Below, piece after piece: positions 17,443 through 25,788 of a stretch of DNA of 64,000 nt (position 1 is the stretch's first letter; each line of letters begins with the position of its first letter). This stretch comes from Fimbriiglobus ruber (GTDB lineage Bacteria; Planctomycetota; Planctomycetia; Gemmatales; Gemmataceae), in assembly GCF_002197845.1 (NCBI RefSeq), contig NZ_NIDE01000014.1, positions 186,001 to 250,000 of the forward strand, written 5' to 3'. Under the pieces are notes generated by a model. The model worked only from the letters and a program-made list of their open reading frames with translations, did not search any database and was not told where the DNA came from. The position numbers were made by a program, and so were the translations under genes.

Positions 17443-17910
17443 GTGCCCCATGTGGAGCGAATGACCGACCTGACGCCGGCCGATCGCGCGGCCATCGTCG
17501 CACCCCTCGACGCCTTCAGCCGCGAGCGCGGATTCCCCTGGCAACCCACTCCCCTGGCGTTCGCCCTCCGCGAAGAAGCTGGATCGATCGTCGGCGGGCT
17601 CATCGGGGAGATCAATTGGGGCTGGCTACGGATCGAGATCCTGGCCGTGGCCGAGGAGTTTCGCGGCGACGGGTGGGGTCGTCGGCTGGTCGAGGAGGCG
17701 GAGCGAACCGCGGTTGCCACCGGGTGTCATGGTGCGTGGGTGGACACGTTCAGTTTCCAGGCACCGGAGTTCTATCGCCGGCTCGGTTATCACGTGTTCG
17801 GAGAACTGCCGGACTACCCGGCCGGCCAAACGCGGTATTTCCTGGCCAAGCGGTTAACCGAAGGCGAAGCTGCCCCTGTGGCACCGCCCGCTGGCACGTA
17901 TCCTATCTAA
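17443..17910 (+). CDS. GNAT family N-acetyltransferase
   Basis: The 155-residue cytosolic protein shows the acetyl-CoA binding motif of GNAT enzymes: EILAVAEEFRGDGWGRRLVEEAER, where R-G-D-G-W-G contacts the pyrophosphate, and the C-terminal EFYRRLGYHVFGEL motif. GNAT enzymes transfer an acetyl group from acetyl-CoA to an amine; the substrate cannot be told from sequence. GTG 17443 has GGAGG six bases upstream; an ATG at 17461 is an alternative. Confidence 0.9.
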   Translation: MPHVERMTDLTPADRAAIVAPLDAFSRERGFPWQPTPLAFALREEAGSIVGGLIGEINWGWLRIEILAVAEEFRGDGWGRRLVEEAERTAVATGCHGAWVDTFSFQAPEFYRRLGYHVFGELPDYPAGQTRYFLAKRLTEGEAAPVAPPAGTYPI

Positions 17911-17990
17911 AGACTCGGCGTCCCCGCTCGCACTCGTGAAGGGGGCGTTTGCATCGTCAGGAAATCGGGCTGCCTCACTTTTTAATACGA

Positions 17991-18701
17991 ATGACTGAAT
18001 CCGAATTACGCACGGTTCTCACCGATCGGTTCGCGGCCGTCGAGCAACGTATCGCCGCCGCGTGCGCGCGGGCCGGCCGCGACCGCGCGGGCGTCACCCT
18101 CGTCGCGGCGACGAAGACGGTGTCGCCGCAGGTGGCCGCCGTGGCGCTGGAACTCGGGGCTCGCGACCTGGGTGAAAGTCGGCCGCAGGAGTTGTGGAAG
18201 AAGGCCGACGCGATCCCGGCCGCGCGGTGGCACCTGATCGGCCACCTCCAGCGGAACAAGATCGACCGCACCGCGCCGCTCGCGGCCCTGATTCACTCGG
18301 TCGACAGCGTGCGGCTACTCGACGCCCTCGACGCCTTCGGCCGCGCGCGGAAGTTGCCGGTGCCCGTTCTTCTCGAAGTGAATTGCAGTCGCGAGCCCGC
18401 GAAAGGTGGATTCGCCCCGGCAGACATCCCGCCATTGGGCGAGAAACTCGCGGCGCTGACGGGCGTGACGGTCGGCGGGTTCATGACCATGGCCGCCTAC
18501 CACGACGACCCCTCACTCTGCCGGCCAACGTTCGCCGAACTCCGGACCCTCCGCGACAGCCTCCGGGTCGCGACCGGCCTCGCTCTTCCGCACCTCTCGA
18601 TGGGCATGAGCAACGATTTTGAAGTGGCGATCGAAGAAGGGGCGACACTGGTACGAATCGGAACAACACTCTTCGAGGGTCTCGGCGACGAGGCCGCCTG
18701 A
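17991..18701 (+). CDS. yggS: YggS family pyridoxal phosphate homeostasis protein
   Basis: The 236-residue cytosolic protein has the PLP-binding lysine in VAATKTV (K42), the motifs [12 protein letters not shown] and [11 protein letters not shown], and the phosphate-binding end [28 protein letters not shown]-like. YggS proteins bind PLP and maintain vitamin B6 and amino-acid balance without a known reaction. ATG 17991 gives the usual length; an upstream GTG or TTG frame extension is not conserved. yggU follows after three bases, a common pairing. Confidence 0.94.
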   Translation: [236 protein letters not shown]

Positions 18702-18704
18702 CCC

Positions 18705-19010
18705 ATGCCGATCCCCATCAGCCCGCACGCGGACGGGGCGACCCTGCCGGTTCGGGCGCAACCCGGGGCCAAGAAGACCGGCGTCCTCGGCGAGCAGGCA
18801 GGCGCGCTCAAGGTCGCCGTCACCGCCCCGCCGGAAGACGGCCGCGCCAACGACGCACTGATTGAAGTGTTAAAAGATTGGCTCGGCGTCAAGCGGTCCC
18901 AGGTCGAACTCCTGTCCGGCCGCACGAACCGGAACAAGGTGTTTCTGATCCGCGGCGAGACGGCGGACGAGATCGGGGCACGGGTGGCCGGGTTGCTGGC
19001 GGAGATGTAA
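18705..19010 (+). CDS. yggU: DUF167 / YggU family protein
   Basis: The 101-residue product matches the YggU (DUF167) pattern: VRAQPGAKKTGV near the start, LKVAVTAPPEDGRAND, and VELLSGRTNRNKVFLI. The function is unknown. It lies three bases after yggS and was probably transcribed with it. A large palindromic element follows about 90 bases later. Confidence 0.92.
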   Translation: MPIPISPHADGATLPVRAQPGAKKTGVLGEQAGALKVAVTAPPEDGRANDALIEVLKDWLGVKRSQVELLSGRTNRNKVFLIRGETADEIGARVAGLLAEM

Positions 19011-19164
19011 AAACGCCCCCGACCTGTTGAGGGGCGTGCCCTCTGTCCGGCGATCGAATCGGCAGTCGGGAATTCCAGGGCGTCCTGGCGGGAGGGCGTC
19101 TTGGGGCTCGGCCCCAAACCCCGCCGGAGGGGTCGAACCCCTCCGGACCTCCCCACATGCTCCC

Positions 19165-19204
19165 GACCCGCGGACTCATCCCAAAGCGGATGAGTCCGCG
19201 GGTC
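19165..19204. repeat. Hairpin A of the composite element
   Basis: A perfect 17-bp stem (19165-19181 with 19188-19204) closes a 6-nt loop, CAAAGC. Compared with the reverse complement of hairpin B, the stem differs at six positions, each compensated on the other side. Confidence 0.9.
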
Positions 19205-19354
19205 GCTCGCAGGGGCCTGGGTTGTTGGCGGCGGGAAGACGTCGACTCATGAGCGGCGGGATCGGATCGTTCGACGGCGGCGGGTTAGAGCCTGAGTTGA
19301 TGGCGATGGGGAGACATCGACTCTTTGCCCGGTTTTCAAAACGGCTCCGCGAGC

Positions 19355-19394
19355 GGTCCGCGGGTCGATCCGCCTTGGGATCGACCCGCGGACC
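19355..19394. repeat. Hairpin B of the composite element
   Basis: A perfect 17-bp stem (19355-19371 with 19378-19394) closes a 6-nt loop whose reverse complement is CAAGGC. It lies in inverted orientation to hairpin A, at the same distance from its 58-bp arm. Confidence 0.9.
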
Positions 19395-19625
19395 GAGAGC
19401 AGATGGGGAGGTCCGGAGGGGTTCGACCCCTCCGGCGGGGTTTGGGGCCGAGCCCCAAGACCTCACCCCACAAAAACCGCCCAGGCCCGGGCACCGGTAG
19501 CCGACGCTGACCAGACACGAAACTGATCCCGACCTGTTGCCCGATCCTTGCAGACCCGCCGTTCCGGGCGGTATGCTTGACATTCGCTCGCCCGACCAAT
19601 TCTCACCCCGCGGAGTCTCGGCGCC

Positions 19626-20549
19626 ATGGCTCGCTCCCCGCTGCACCTCTGCTGCGCCGTTTGCGCCATTCTTCTCGTCGGTCCCGCGATCGCCCAGGAC
19701 GCGCCCAAGGCACCGAAAGCCGTCCGGCCGGTAATCGAAGTCAAACTGACGGACGATACCGTCGTCAAGTTGACCCTGCTCGACGAGCAGTTCGAGTTCC
19801 AAACCGCCTACGGTAAGCTGACCATCCCCGCCGGCGACGTCCGCCGGATTGATCTGGGCTTTCGCGTCCCGGACGACACGGCCCGGGAGATCGCCGCGGC
19901 CGTCGCGGACCTCGGCAGCAACCAGTATCAAAAGCGGGAGGAGGCGATGACGGGCCTCCTCGCCCACCGCGAGAAGGCGTACCCGGCGCTCAAGGCGGCC
20001 GCCAAATCCACGGACGCCGAAGTCGCCAAGCGGTCGGCCGAGCTGATCGAGCGGCTACAAGTCCTCGTGGCCAAGAACCGGCTCGACTGGCCCGAGTCCG
20101 ACATGATGTACACGGACGCGTCGAAAATCTCGGGGAAGATCCTGTCCCCGACGCTCAAGGTTCGCTCGTTCGCGTTCGGCGAGTTGCAGCTGAAATTGTC
20201 CGACTGCGTGACGATCACTGTGCTGAACGGCGGGGCCGATCTCGCGACGGCCGACACCCTCAACGACCCCGGCTCGATGGCCGGCTACCAGGGGCACGTC
20301 GGCCGGACGTTCGTGTTCCGGGTCGTCGGCGCCGCGTCCGGGTCGGTGTGGGGCACGGAGACGTACACCCTCGATTCCACGCTCGCCCTGGCAGCCGTCC
20401 ACGCCGGCGTGTTGAAACAGGGGCAGACGGGCAACGTCCGGGTGACCATCCTCGGCCCTTCGCAAAATTTCATCGGCTCGACTCAGAACGGCGTCACGTC
20501 CTCGAACTACGCCTCGTACCCCGGTGCGTACAAGATCCTGCCGCGGTAA
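19626..20549 (+). CDS. Secreted LCCL-domain protein
   Basis: The 307-residue protein has a signal peptide (about residues 1-23, ending AIAQ). A middle helical part (about residues 75-145) resembles a single HEAT-like unit. The C-terminal 90 residues match the LCCL domain: VFRVVGAASGSVWGTETYTLDSTLALAAVHAGVL, then GQTGNVRVTILG and NGVTSSNYASYPGAYKI. LCCL domains are best known from eukaryotic secreted proteins and are presumed binding modules. The cysteines of the eukaryotic LCCL consensus are absent in this domain. Ligand and role are unknown. It is convergent with the flippase gene, 16 bases away. Confidence 0.85.
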   Translation: MARSPLHLCCAVCAILLVGPAIAQDAPKAPKAVRPVIEVKLTDDTVVKLTLLDEQFEFQTAYGKLTIPAGDVRRIDLGFRVPDDTAREIAAAVADLGSNQYQKREEAMTGLLAHREKAYPALKAAAKSTDAEVAKRSAELIERLQVLVAKNRLDWPESDMMYTDASKISGKILSPTLKVRSFAFGELQLKLSDCVTITVLNGGADLATADTLNDPGSMAGYQGHVGRTFVFRVVGAASGSVWGTETYTLDSTLALAAVHAGVLKQGQTGNVRVTILGPSQNFIGSTQNGVTSSNYASYPGAYKILPR

Positions 20550-20565
20550 CGGTCACGAATTCCCG

Positions 20566-22086
20566 TCACCGCGCCGCCGTCGCCCGCAACGCGACGAGTC
20601 GCTTGCGCCAACCCGTCGGCCGCGTCTCACAAGCGGCGACCACCATCGCGTAAGGGAGCAACCCCGCGGCGATGCCGACCGCGATCGCGCCCCACGTCGG
20701 GGCGACCTCGCCCGCTGCCGCCCACACGACGACCGGGACCGCGCCCGCGAGGACCGGCCGCAGCCATCCCGCGCGGAGGTATTCGCCCATCGGGATGTCC
20801 AACAAGCGGGCGGTGTACGCGACGACGAACAGGCAGAACAGCAGATTCGGCACCGCGACCGCTGTGGCCACGCCCTCGACACCCAGCGGGCCGGTCAGAG
20901 CCAGTGTGAGGATCAGGTTCAACGCCGCTTCCCCGAGCGCCGCCCGGGCGAACAGACGGAGCCGGCCCAGACCGTACAGGATTCGCGACGAGACCGACTG
21001 CGCCACCCCGACAGAAAGTGTGGTCGCCATGAGGGCCAGGGCCGGGAAACTCCCTTCGACGAACTCCTGGCCGACCCACCGGGCGAGGAACGGCCGGCCG
21101 AAGAACCAGAGACCGAGGTTCACCGGCACGACGGCGTAAAGCATCCACCGGGTCGCGGTCAGGAACAGCCGGCGGACGCCCGCGTGGTCGCCGCGGGCCT
21201 CCATCGCGCTGACGCCGGGGGTGAGCGTGGTGGTGATCGTGCGGAGCAACGTCTTCGCGTACTCCACGAGCCGGGCGGCGATCGCGTAAAGCGTCACCTG
21301 GCCTTCGGGCAGGAACACGCCGACGACGATGGCCCCGGTCTGCACGGTCACCCGCCCGGCGAGCATCGCCAGGAACGCATCCGTGCTATACCCGCGGACT
21401 TCCCGCAACGTCCCGCGGTCGACGAACCGCCGCGCGAGTCGCAACCCGGGGAGGAAGCGGAAGCAGAGGGCAGCCAGGACCGCGTTTTCGGCGACGTTGG
21501 TGACCGTGTACACCACGGCGAGCGGCAGCAGGCCCGCTTCGCTATGTACGACAGCCACGATTCCGGCCGTGCGCGCGAGCAGGAAGAGAATACGGACGAC
21601 GCTCTTGGCGGTGAACTTCTGCAACCCGTCCAGGATCGAGGGGAAGATGCTCAGCGGCAGGGTGGCGGCGAGGTTTGCGAGCATCAGGAGCATGAACGGG
21701 AGGACGTCGTCCGCACCGGACTTGGCCTCCATCCGCGGCGCGAGCGCGACCAGCACCGGCGCCCCGATCAGGATCGCCACAGCTCCAGCCGCCAGGAACA
21801 GCGCCAGGCACGACGACGCGATACGGTTCAACTCGTCCCGCTCGGCCGTCGCGTGGTGCCGGGCGACGGACCGCACCAGGCACGCGGCCACGCCCATGTC
21901 GAGCAGCGTGAAGTACGCCAGCACCGACTCGACTACACACCACACGTCGTACCGCGGCGTGCCGAGGGCGGTAATCAGATACGGCGTGAGGAAGAAGCTG
22001 ACCGCGAGGACGGCCGCGAACGCCAGCCAGTTGGAGGCGGCGCCGAGAAGGAACGAGCGGCGGGTGCGAACGTCCGTGTTCGACAA
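20566..22086 (-). CDS. Oligosaccharide flippase family membrane protein (Wzx/MATE-like)
   Basis: The 506-residue protein has about 12-14 hydrophobic helices, with the N-terminal look of polysaccharide flippases (SFFLTPYLITALGTPRYDVWCVVESVLAYFTLLDMGVAACLVRSVARH). Such proteins move lipid-linked sugars across the inner membrane for surface polysaccharides. No glycosyltransferase genes are next to it, so its substrate cannot be inferred. The start is uncertain: a TTG at 22086 has AGGA about eight bases upstream, and another TTG at 22149 would add 21 residues. Confidence 0.87.
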   Translation of the reverse strand: MSNTDVRTRRSFLLGAASNWLAFAAVLAVSFFLTPYLITALGTPRYDVWCVVESVLAYFTLLDMGVAACLVRSVARHHATAERDELNRIASSCLALFLAAGAVAILIGAPVLVALAPRMEAKSGADDVLPFMLLMLANLAATLPLSIFPSILDGLQKFTAKSVVRILFLLARTAGIVAVVHSEAGLLPLAVVYTVTNVAENAVLAALCFRFLPGLRLARRFVDRGTLREVRGYSTDAFLAMLAGRVTVQTGAIVVGVFLPEGQVTLYAIAARLVEYAKTLLRTITTTLTPGVSAMEARGDHAGVRRLFLTATRWMLYAVVPVNLGLWFFGRPFLARWVGQEFVEGSFPALALMATTLSVGVAQSVSSRILYGLGRLRLFARAALGEAALNLILTLALTGPLGVEGVATAVAVPNLLFCLFVVAYTARLLDIPMGEYLRAGWLRPVLAGAVPVVVWAAAGEVAPTWGAIAVGIAAGLLPYAMVVAACETRPTGWRKRLVALRATAAR

Positions 22087-22223
22087 CGTAGCATCCTGAA
22101 CGTGGGTGCAAATCCGTGCGGCAAATGACCGGCCGCGCTGCCAGGGCAATGGGAGAGCCTAACAAACGGCAACGCGGCGCGTCCACGTCAAGTCGGATCA
22201 ACTGAATTGAAATGAGGTTACGT

Positions 22224-22250
22224 CGCGGCCCGCGGGGATATCGGGCCGCG
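22224..22250 (-). terminator. Hairpin after the first DUF1501 gene
   Basis: A 9-bp GC-rich stem (22224-22232 with 22242-22250) lies about 30 bases downstream of the DUF1501 stop codon on the minus strand. No T-run follows, so termination is only a suggestion. Confidence 0.4.
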
Positions 22251-22280
22251 TATTCGTCGGGTTATCTCGTCGGGCTCGGG

Positions 22281-23717
22281 TCACATTGACTTCGCGAACA
22301 AGTCGACCACAGGTTTCCCTTTGCCGTCGTCGGTGGCGTAGAATGGCCGGCGCTCGACGTCGAACGCCGTCTTGGGTGACACGCCCATCGCGGTGAAGAT
22401 CGTCGCATGGAGGTCGCGGATCGAGACGGGGTTCTTGACCGCCACCAGCGGTCGTTCTTGGGCCGTCGCGCCGTAGAGGTAGCCCTTCTTCATCCCGCCG
22501 CCGAACATCATCACCGAACAGCCACCGGTGAAGTGGCGGTGCAGCCCGTAATGCTTCATCTCGCCGAGCTTTTCAGCTTTTGCCCGCGACTGGTCCTGGG
22601 CGGTGCTGCCGGGGACGCCTTCGATCATCATGTCCCGGCTGAACTCGCTCGCCAAAACGACGAGCGTGCGGTCGAGTAGACCGCGGGCCTCCAGGTCGAG
22701 GATCAGTTGCGCGATCGGCCGGTCGATCTCTTTCTTCATCCGGGCGTAGGTGGTGTGACCGTTCTCGTGGGTGTCCCAATGCAGGAACGGCACATACTCG
22801 GTCGTCACCTCGATGAACCGGGCGCCGGCCTCGGTCAACCGCCGGGCGAGCAGGCAGCCGAGCCCGAAGCGGCCGGTGTTGTATTTCTCGTAGCTCTCCC
22901 GCGCTTCCTTCGTCAGGTCGAAAGCGTCGCGCTCCTTGCTGGTAAGTAGACGGTCGGCGTTGTCGATCGACCGGAGCATCGACTCGTGGTGATGGTCGCT
23001 GGCCGTCTCGCCGATCGGGCTGCTTTTCAGCAATTCCTTGAACGCGGCCCGGCGGGCGGCGAATCGCTCCGGCGTCATCCCCTTGGGCGGGCGAACGGCG
23101 GCCGCGGCGTCGTCCGGGAAGGGGAGGTTGAACGGCCCGAACTCGCTGCCGAAAAAGCCGCCGGTGGTGAAGGCCTTGAGTTCCTCCTGCTCGCCGACCC
23201 CTTCGAGCCGCTGGCCGATGTTGATGAACGGCGGGATGGCCGGGTTCCGCGGGCCGAGGACGCGGGCGAGCCACGACCCGATGTGCGGGCACGCGACCGT
23301 TTGCGGCGGCACGTACCCGGTGTGCCAGTGGTACTGGTGGCGGGAGTGGAGGATGTTGCCGAGGTCCGCGACCACGTGCGACCGGATCAGTGTGCCGCGG
23401 TCCACTACTTTCGCGACGTTTTCGAGCCCGGCCGTGAGCTTGATGTTGTCCACAGCCGTATCGATGGCCGGGAACGTGGACAGGATCTTCTCGACCGGCA
23501 CGCCGATTTCAAACGGCGTGTACCGCTTCGGGTCGAGCGTGTCGGGAGCCCCCATGCCGCCGCCCATCCAGAGCAGGATGCAGGTGTCCGCGGTCGGCTT
23601 CGGGTGGACGATGGCCTCGGCCGCAAACGTCCGCGGCGCGCCGGCGGCGACGGTCGCGAGCCCCGCGGCCGTCATCCCGCGAAGGAACTCGCGGCGGGAA
23701 AGGTCGGAGTGGGTCAC
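22281..23717 (-). CDS. DUF1501 domain-containing protein
   Basis: The 478-residue protein starts with a Tat-type signal (SRREFLRGMTAAGLATVAAGAP), so it is probably exported folded. The body is DUF1501, related to the sulfatase/alkaline phosphatase fold: WMGGGMGAPDTLDPKR, GCLLARRLTEAGARFIEV, LVVLASEFSRD and FGGGMKKGYLYGATAQE. DUF1501 proteins are abundant in planctomycetes, nearly always beside PSCyt/PSD proteins, and their function is unknown. GTG 23717 has GGAG eight bases upstream. It follows the DUF1549/1553 gene by 12 bases in one operon. Confidence 0.92.
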   Translation of the reverse strand: MTHSDLSRREFLRGMTAAGLATVAAGAPRTFAAEAIVHPKPTADTCILLWMGGGMGAPDTLDPKRYTPFEIGVPVEKILSTFPAIDTAVDNIKLTAGLENVAKVVDRGTLIRSHVVADLGNILHSRHQYHWHTGYVPPQTVACPHIGSWLARVLGPRNPAIPPFINIGQRLEGVGEQEELKAFTTGGFFGSEFGPFNLPFPDDAAAAVRPPKGMTPERFAARRAAFKELLKSSPIGETASDHHHESMLRSIDNADRLLTSKERDAFDLTKEARESYEKYNTGRFGLGCLLARRLTEAGARFIEVTTEYVPFLHWDTHENGHTTYARMKKEIDRPIAQLILDLEARGLLDRTLVVLASEFSRDMMIEGVPGSTAQDQSRAKAEKLGEMKHYGLHRHFTGGCSVMMFGGGMKKGYLYGATAQERPLVAVKNPVSIRDLHATIFTAMGVSPKTAFDVERRPFYATDDGKGKPVVDLFAKSM

Positions 23718-23729
23718 GGCAAATCTCCG

Positions 23730-25637
23730 TCAGCGGACGAGCTGGAATTCGGGGAGCATGACGATCGCGCCGAGCAGGTCGGCCACGCCTTCGGCTGTGG
23801 GCTTGTCGCCGAGCAGGGCGTGGGCGGCCGACCGTTCGGCCGGCTGGGGCGGGCGGCCGAGCGTGCGAACGAAGAGCCACTCGGTCACCTGGTCGGGCGT
23901 CGCCTTCGGGTTGGCTTTGAGTATGTGCGCACCGCCGGCCGCGAGCGTCGTGGTCAGCGTCGTACCGTTGAGTAGATCGAGGGCTTGTAGCGTCGTCAAC
24001 TGCGCGGGCCGGGTCGTCACCACCTGCTCGCGATTCGGCCGGCCGAGCGACCGCATCAGGTCGTCGCAATGCACGAGCGTCGCCCGGACGAACCGCCGCT
24101 CAGCCGGGACGGTTTGCGGGAACGCGGGAATCGCCGCCGGGGCGATTGGCTTCGCCGGGGCCGTCCCGGCGACCATCCAGATCGCGTCGATGAACTGCTC
24201 GGCCGTGAGCCGTTTGACTTCCGGGCCGCGGAAAACGTAGTCGTCGCCCGTCTCTTCCGTGGCCCGCGGCACCGACCGGGACTGGTACGCCTGTGAGGTG
24301 ACGATGTGTTCCAGCAACTTCTTCAGATCGTACCCGTTGTCCGCGAGGTATACGGCGAGGTAGTCGAGCAGGTCTTCGCTCCACGGCTTGCTGCCCATCA
24401 CGTCCACAGGGTAAACGATCCCGCGGCCCATGAGCCGGTCCCAGAAGCGGTTCGCGATGGTGCGGGTGAACCGGCCGTTGTCCGGGTGCGTGACCAGGGC
24501 CGCGAGTTGTTCCAGGCGCTTGTCCTTCGGGGCGGCGGGGTCGATGCTGCCGAGGGCGGGGAAGAGGAACTTGGGGCCGGCCGTCGCCCCAGTCGGCTTG
24601 TCGCAGCGGTGGACGGCGAGCGGCTTGTCCGCGATCACCGCGGCCAGGCCGTAAGCGTCGTTCAGCTTCCAGGAGTCGATGAAGCTGTCGTGGCACGACG
24701 CGCACTTCAGGTTCGCCCCGAAGAAGACTTGGCCGACGTTCTGCGCGAACTGGAGTTCGACGACCTGGCTGGCGTTCACCACGCCCCGCCACTTGATTCC
24801 CTTGGCGAACCCGTCCGAGCCCGCCGTCGGGTGGATCAGTTCGCGGGTGAATCGATCGTAAGGCTTGTTCTCCAGCAGTGACTTGTAAAGCCAAGCGGTG
24901 ATCTGCGTGCGGCCGCCGTCGATGTAGCCGGTGCCGCGGTATTCGTTGCGGAGCAGGTCGTTCCAGAACGCCATCCAGTGGTCGGTATACGATCGGTCCT
25001 CGGCCAGCAGCTTGCGGACGAGCTTCGCCCGCTTGTCGGCCGCCCCGTCCGCGAGAAAGGCAGACAACTCGGACGCGGCCGGAGGCAGGCCGATCAGGTC
25101 GAGGTAGACCCGCCGGGCGAACCCCGCGTCGTCGAGGGGCGGCGGTGCGGGGACTTTCTTGGAAGCGAGGTAGGCGTCGATGATCCGGTCGATCGGGTGG
25201 TCACGCCCGGCCGTCGCCTGCGGGAGTTGTACGCGGCGGGGCTTGAGGGGCGCGGTATAAGCGGCCGGCTTGAATGTGAACCCCGGCTCCCACGTCAGCC
25301 CGTCGTCGATCCAGGCCGAGAGGAGTTTGACTTCCTTCTCGTCGAGCGGCTTGCCCTTCGGCGGCATCCGGGTCTCGGGGTCCGTACTCGTGACCCGCTT
25401 CACGATCTCGCTGGCGGCCGACTTGCCGGGGACCGCGGCCTTGGCCTTGAGCAAATCCTCGCGGGTGTCGAACGACACGCCGCCCTTGTAAGTACCATTG
25501 GTGTGGCAGCCCGCGCACTTCGCCTTCAGGAGCGATACCACGTCGTGCGCGAAATCAGGCTTTGCGGCGGGCGTCTGCGCGGCCGCCGGGGTGGCGAACG
25601 CGAGAGTCATCGTCAACAGCACGAAGTGCCGGGTCAT
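23730..25637 (-). CDS. PSCyt1-DUF1549-DUF1553 protein
   Basis: The 635-residue protein has a signal peptide (about residues 1-21) and then the planctomycete cytochrome-like module with C41-A-G-C44-H45, a heme c attachment motif. DUF1549 follows (RVYLDLIGLPPAASELSAFL) with a second C-A-S-C-H motif near residue 312, and DUF1553 forms the C-terminal half (RFTRTIANRFWDRLMGRGIVYPVDVM, HIVTSQAYQ). It is likely periplasmic; redox or carbohydrate-related roles have been suggested for the group but not shown. It is the first gene of the pair with DUF1501. Confidence 0.92.
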   Translation of the reverse strand: MTRHFVLLTMTLAFATPAAAQTPAAKPDFAHDVVSLLKAKCAGCHTNGTYKGGVSFDTREDLLKAKAAVPGKSAASEIVKRVTSTDPETRMPPKGKPLDEKEVKLLSAWIDDGLTWEPGFTFKPAAYTAPLKPRRVQLPQATAGRDHPIDRIIDAYLASKKVPAPPPLDDAGFARRVYLDLIGLPPAASELSAFLADGAADKRAKLVRKLLAEDRSYTDHWMAFWNDLLRNEYRGTGYIDGGRTQITAWLYKSLLENKPYDRFTRELIHPTAGSDGFAKGIKWRGVVNASQVVELQFAQNVGQVFFGANLKCASCHDSFIDSWKLNDAYGLAAVIADKPLAVHRCDKPTGATAGPKFLFPALGSIDPAAPKDKRLEQLAALVTHPDNGRFTRTIANRFWDRLMGRGIVYPVDVMGSKPWSEDLLDYLAVYLADNGYDLKKLLEHIVTSQAYQSRSVPRATEETGDDYVFRGPEVKRLTAEQFIDAIWMVAGTAPAKPIAPAAIPAFPQTVPAERRFVRATLVHCDDLMRSLGRPNREQVVTTRPAQLTTLQALDLLNGTTLTTTLAAGGAHILKANPKATPDQVTEWLFVRTLGRPPQPAERSAAHALLGDKPTAEGVADLLGAIVMLPEFQLVR

Positions 25638-25788
25638 CTCGAATCTCGGGCGCGAATGGAGAGCGGGTGACTGGTGTTATACGCGGCCGATACGTAGGTG
25701 CGAGAGGTGCAGCGGCGAACTGTCAGAGGACGGCTGACGTTGACTGCGGCGAGAAGGTATGCTGGTACATATCGAAGGAGGGCGGCCG

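Larger units (their letters stand above)
19098..19461. repeat. Composite palindromic element: 58-bp inverted repeat enclosing two covarying hairpins
   Basis: Arms 19098-19155 and 19404-19461 are perfect reverse complements over 58 bases, and each arm contains two smaller palindromes. Just inside each arm lies a 17-bp perfect hairpin (19165-19204 and 19355-19394). Further inside, 19215-19248 and 19290-19323 are direct repeats matching at 28 of 34 bases. The whole 615-base gap between yggU and the LCCL-domain gene has no credible gene. The element could be a mobile palindromic repeat, an RNA gene or a protein-binding site; none is shown. Confidence 0.9.

Noticed and set aside
19027-19500. Open frames inside the palindromic element at 19.1-19.5 kb
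   Set aside because: They exist on both strands because the region is an inverted repeat without stops; the products are low-complexity and lack start signals.
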